Shown one piece after another: positions 61,684 through 64,000 of a DNA stretch of 64,000 bases. The notes under the pieces are model-generated. The model did not search any database. It was not told where the DNA came from and saw only the letters and a program-made list of their open reading frames with translations. A program made the translations under genes and the position numbers. Where the stretch lies: the NCBI RefSeq assembly GCF_019173455.1, contig NZ_JADPQH010000001.1, positions 1,332,391 to 1,396,390 on the forward strand, in the 5' to 3' direction. This stretch comes from Nesterenkonia sp. Act20 (GTDB taxonomy: Bacteria > Actinomycetota > Actinomycetes > Actinomycetales > Micrococcaceae). Within the stretch, counting starts at the first letter, position 1. Each line of letters opens with the position of its first letter.

Positions 61684-62679
61684 TCAGACACCCCTCTGGT
61701 AGCTGAAGCTGCGTTCCACGGCTTCCAGCATGCGGTCAATATCGGGCAGGTACCGGTGCTCCTGCGAGGCGGGCGGATAGGGCATGTGGAATCCTCCCAC
61801 GCGCAGCACAGGCGCCAGGAGACGGTGATGCGCCCGCTCGGCGACCCGGGCGGCGATCTCTCCGCCCATTCCGCCGAAGGTGGGCGCCTCATGGGCGACG
61901 ACGAGTCGCTGGGTCTTCGCGGCCGAGCGCGCGATGGTCTCGTCATCGAGCGGACTGATCGACCGGATGTCCACCACTTCGATGCTGCGCTGGTCTGCGC
62001 GGGCAGCTTCGGCGGCGGCGAGCGCCACCGGGACCAGCGGGCCATAGGTGGCGATGGTGGCATCGGTGCCCTCGCGCAGCACCTGCGCTCGGAACGCGTC
62101 GGGCGCCGGATTCTCGGTGTCCACCTTGCCCTTGAGCCAGTAGCGGCGCTTGGGTTCGAGGATGATCACCGGGTCATCGCTGACGATCGCCTGGCGGGTC
62201 ATCCAGTAGGCGTCCTGCGGGCTGGAGGGGGCCACGATCCGCAGTCCGGCGGTATGCGCGAAGAGCGCCTCCGGGGACTCGGAGTGGTGTTCCACGGAGC
62301 CGATGTGTCCGCCGTAGGGCAGCCGGATGGTCACCGGCACCTTGATCTTGCCATCGGTGCGATTGTGCATCTTCGCCAGCTGGCTGGTGATCTGATTGAA
62401 GCCGGGGAAGACGAAGCCGTCGAACTGGATCTCCGCCACCGGCCGGTAGCCGCGCATGGCCATGCCGATGCTGGTGCCGATGATGCCCGACTCTGCCAGC
62501 GGGGAGTCGATCACCCGGTGCGTGCCGAACTCCGCCTGGAGTCCGTCGGTGACGCGGAAGACGCCGCCGAGGGCTCCGATGTCCTCACCGATCAGCAGCG
62601 TCCGCTGGTCCGCCGCCAACTCGTCGCGCAGGGCCGCCGTGATCGCCTTGGCCATCGGCATCTCTTTGATCGCGCTCAT
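61684..62679 (-). CDS. 2-oxoacid dehydrogenase E1 component, beta subunit
   Basis: 331 residues. MAKAITAALRDELAADQRTL, LLIGEDIGALGGVFRVTDGL (Glu activating the TPP ring), RVIDSPLAESGIIGTSIGMA and IQFDGFVFPGFNQITSQLAK are diagnostic of PdhB/BkdB-type E1beta. Overlaps E1alpha by four bases. Substrate (branched-chain 2-oxoacids versus pyruvate) cannot be fixed from sequence alone; nearby HIBYL-CoA hydrolase-like and acyl-CoA genes lean towards branched-chain. Confidence 0.93.
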   Translation of the reverse strand: MSAIKEMPMAKAITAALRDELAADQRTLLIGEDIGALGGVFRVTDGLQAEFGTHRVIDSPLAESGIIGTSIGMAMRGYRPVAEIQFDGFVFPGFNQITSQLAKMHNRTDGKIKVPVTIRLPYGGHIGSVEHHSESPEALFAHTAGLRIVAPSSPQDAYWMTRQAIVSDDPVIILEPKRRYWLKGKVDTENPAPDAFRAQVLREGTDATIATYGPLVPVALAAAEAARADQRSIEVVDIRSISPLDDETIARSAAKTQRLVVAHEAPTFGGMGGEIAARVAERAHHRLLAPVLRVGGFHMPYPPASQEHRYLPDIDRMLEAVERSFSYQRGV

Positions 62680-63818
62680 CGTGTGCCTCCCGCTTCCGTG
62701 GAGGTCGTCTCCTCGGCGAATCCGGCCTCATAGTCCTTCAGCCAGGCCTTCTCGGCCTCCACCTGCCGGTGCGGCTCGGAGTAGACGGTGTCGAAGACCC
62801 GTTCCAGATCGATCGGCTCCAGCGCGAGCACCGACTTGCGCATGTCCGAGGCGAGATCCTTGGACTCAGCGTCGACCTGCTCGAAGTAGGACTGATCGGC
62901 GTCGCCGGTGGAGTCCAGCCAGGTTCGATAGCGCCGGATGGGGTCGCGGCCCTCCCAGAGCTCGAGCTCCTGGGCGCTGCGGTATTTGGTCGGATCATCG
63001 GCGGTGGTGTGAGCACCCATGCGGTAGGTGACCGATTCGATCAGCTTGGGGCCCTTGCCGGCTCGGATCTCAGCGGAGAGCTTCGTGGCCACCGCGTAGC
63101 TGGCGAGCACGTCATTGCCGTCCACGCGAACACCTTCGAACCCGTAGCCCAGCGCGCGGTTCGCCAGCGGCCCGCGGGACTGGGTGCGCGTGGGCACAGA
63201 GATCGCCCAATGGTTGTTCTGGATGAAGTAGAGCATCGGCAGCTCGTAGGAGCTGGCGAAGACCATGGATTCATGCACGTCACCCTGACTGGTCGCTCCG
63301 TCGCCGATGCAGGCGACGACGATCTCGTCCTCGGCCCGATCACGCGGAATGCTGCCCATGCGCAGATCCTGGTTGATGCCCATCGCCCAGCCGGCGGCAT
63401 GCAGGGTCTGCGCCGCCAGCACCAGCGTGTAGACCTGGAAATTGTGCTGCCGCGGGTCCCAGCCGGTGTGCCGGGTGGCGCGGAACATGGTCAGCAGCTC
63501 CTCCGGGGCGATCCCCCGGTAGAGCGCCATGGCGTGCTCGCGGTAGGTCGGGAACACCATGTCGGAGGTCTTCAGCGCGGCGATGGTGCCCACCTGCGCA
63601 GCTTCCTGACCCAGTGCCGGAGCCCAGAGTGCGAGCTGCCCCTGCCGCTGCAGCGACGTCGCTTCAGCGTCGAGCCGACGCTCCATGACCATGTAGCGGT
63701 AGAGCTCGCGCAGTTCCTCGGCGCTCAGCGCCGCGATATACGGACCGTAGACCTCGTTCTCAGCGAGCTTCCCGTCGGGGGCGAGCAGCTGGATAGGCTG
63801 CACCTCTTGTGGCTGCAC
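62676..63818 (-). CDS. 2-oxoacid dehydrogenase E1 component, alpha subunit
   Basis: TPP-dependent decarboxylase subunit, 380 residues. ERRLDAEATSLQRQGQLALW, ALGQEAAQVGTIAAL, the TPP motif CIGDGATSQGDVHESMVFAS and FIQNNHWAISVPTRTQ are family hallmarks, as is the phosphorylation-loop-like YRMGAHTTADDPTKYR. I chose GTG 63818, with GGAGAGG about eight bases upstream; an ATG at 63875 would add 19 residues. First gene of the E1alpha-E1beta-E2 operon. Confidence 0.92.
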   Translation of the reverse strand: MQPQEVQPIQLLAPDGKLAENEVYGPYIAALSAEELRELYRYMVMERRLDAEATSLQRQGQLALWAPALGQEAAQVGTIAALKTSDMVFPTYREHAMALYRGIAPEELLTMFRATRHTGWDPRQHNFQVYTLVLAAQTLHAAGWAMGINQDLRMGSIPRDRAEDEIVVACIGDGATSQGDVHESMVFASSYELPMLYFIQNNHWAISVPTRTQSRGPLANRALGYGFEGVRVDGNDVLASYAVATKLSAEIRAGKGPKLIESVTYRMGAHTTADDPTKYRSAQELELWEGRDPIRRYRTWLDSTGDADQSYFEQVDAESKDLASDMRKSVLALEPIDLERVFDTVYSEPHRQVEAEKAWLKDYEAGFAEETTSTEAGGTR

Positions 63819-63896
63819 TGTGTGATCCTCTCCGGTGGCGCCGCTGATGGCCGCCCCGCAGGTGAGGAGGGCCACCGTTCATTCTGTCAGCTCGAC

Positions 63897-64000
63897 TCAG
63901 TCCCGGAATCTGTAGGTCCGGCACAACTCGATGAATCGATCATTGGCCTCGACCTCACCAATCGTGACCCGCACACCCTCGCCGGCGAATGCGCGCACTG
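63897..64000 (-). CDS. HisC-like aminotransferase, C-terminal end (cut by window edge)
   Basis: The last 34 codons of a gene running in from the right: VRAFAGEGVRVTIGEVEAND, then RFIELCRTYRFRD and a TGA stop. VRVTIG..EAND-RF is the C-terminal signature of histidinol-phosphate / aromatic aminotransferases (HisC, Pat). In actinobacteria such a gene often sits beside the E1alpha gene. 78 bases upstream of the E1alpha start, same strand. Confidence 0.75.
   Translation of the reverse strand, partial: VRAFAGEGVRVTIGEVEANDRFIELCRTYRFRD

Noticed and set aside
60275-62733. Long plus-strand frames opposite the E2 and E1beta genes
   Set aside because: Shadows of strongly conserved 2-oxoacid dehydrogenase genes.
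1-64000. tRNA, rRNA, CRISPR array, IS element or prophage
   Set aside because: No T-loop-like tRNA signatures, direct-repeat spacer arrays, transposase or integrase frames were found on either strand.

Overview
The window is about 64 kb of GC-rich (roughly two-thirds G+C) bacterial chromosome. Gene content and order point to an actinobacterium of the Micrococcales, probably near Arthrobacter/Nesterenkonia. The evidence is a small-type purS-purQ-purL set, an Ehu-type ectoine importer next to lysC, a class-E-sortase-style LAQTG surface protein, a CopD/CtaG fusion, Zn-independent L28/L33/S14 genes, and GTG/TTG starts. The taxonomic call is inference. I see no rRNA, tRNA, CRISPR array, insertion sequence or prophage.

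Layout. 1-4.3 kb: glycerol module glpK (cut by the left edge)-glpF-glpD, with a divergent SorC-type regulator. 4.3-7.3 kb: a beta-oxidation operon (thiolase, enoyl-CoA hydratase, 3-hydroxyacyl-CoA dehydrogenase) behind a TetR-like palindrome. 7.4-12.7 kb: an HD protein, a TrpXYZ-like ABC importer and an MHS-type MFS transporter with a second related palindrome. 12.8-17.3 kb: acyltransferase 3, dnaX with a very long acidic/Pro-rich linker, recR. 17.6-22.3 kb: ehuBCDA and lysC. 22.3-25.2 kb: GNAT, a DNA-glycosylase-like protein, an F420-type NADP oxidoreductase, a YchJ/SEC-C protein. 25.4-28.8 kb: purSQL. 28.9-32.9 kb: an orphan receiver protein convergent with an operon of a membrane histidine kinase (frameshifted in a G7 tract) and a membrane glycosyltransferase with a C-terminal Hpt-like domain. 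32.9-40.3 kb: ldh, a VOC protein, a polar amino acid ABC importer, a pyrimidine-dimer glycosylase-like protein, metNIQ, a flavodoxin. 40.4-46.1 kb: a thioredoxin/NHL protein, a lipoprotein, a CtaG/CopD protein and a small membrane protein behind a perfect palindrome; then hup. 46.3-47.2 kb: rpmB-rpmG-rpsN followed by three stacked hairpins. 47.6-52.8 kb: DMT exporter, amidase, hydroxyacid dehydrogenase, GntR regulator, aldo/keto reductase. 52.9-64 kb: LAQTG surface protein, thioesterase, atypical OmpR-like regulator, ald, HIBYL-CoA-hydrolase-like protein, CitE-like lyase, GerMN lipoprotein, the 2-oxoacid dehydrogenase genes E1alpha-E1beta-E2, and the 3' end of a HisC-like aminotransferase cut by the right edge.

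The strongest candidate for an undescribed system is the histidine kinase / Hpt-fused glycosyltransferase / single-domain receiver locus at 28.9-32.9 kb. It looks like a phosphorelay wired directly to a polysaccharide synthase. The Hpt-like domain appears to lack the phospho-accepting histidine, and the kinase is interrupted at a homopolymer that could be decay, an assembly error or a reversible switch. Other items of interest are the hairpin array after rpsN, the hairpins between ABC subunit genes, and several palindromic operators.
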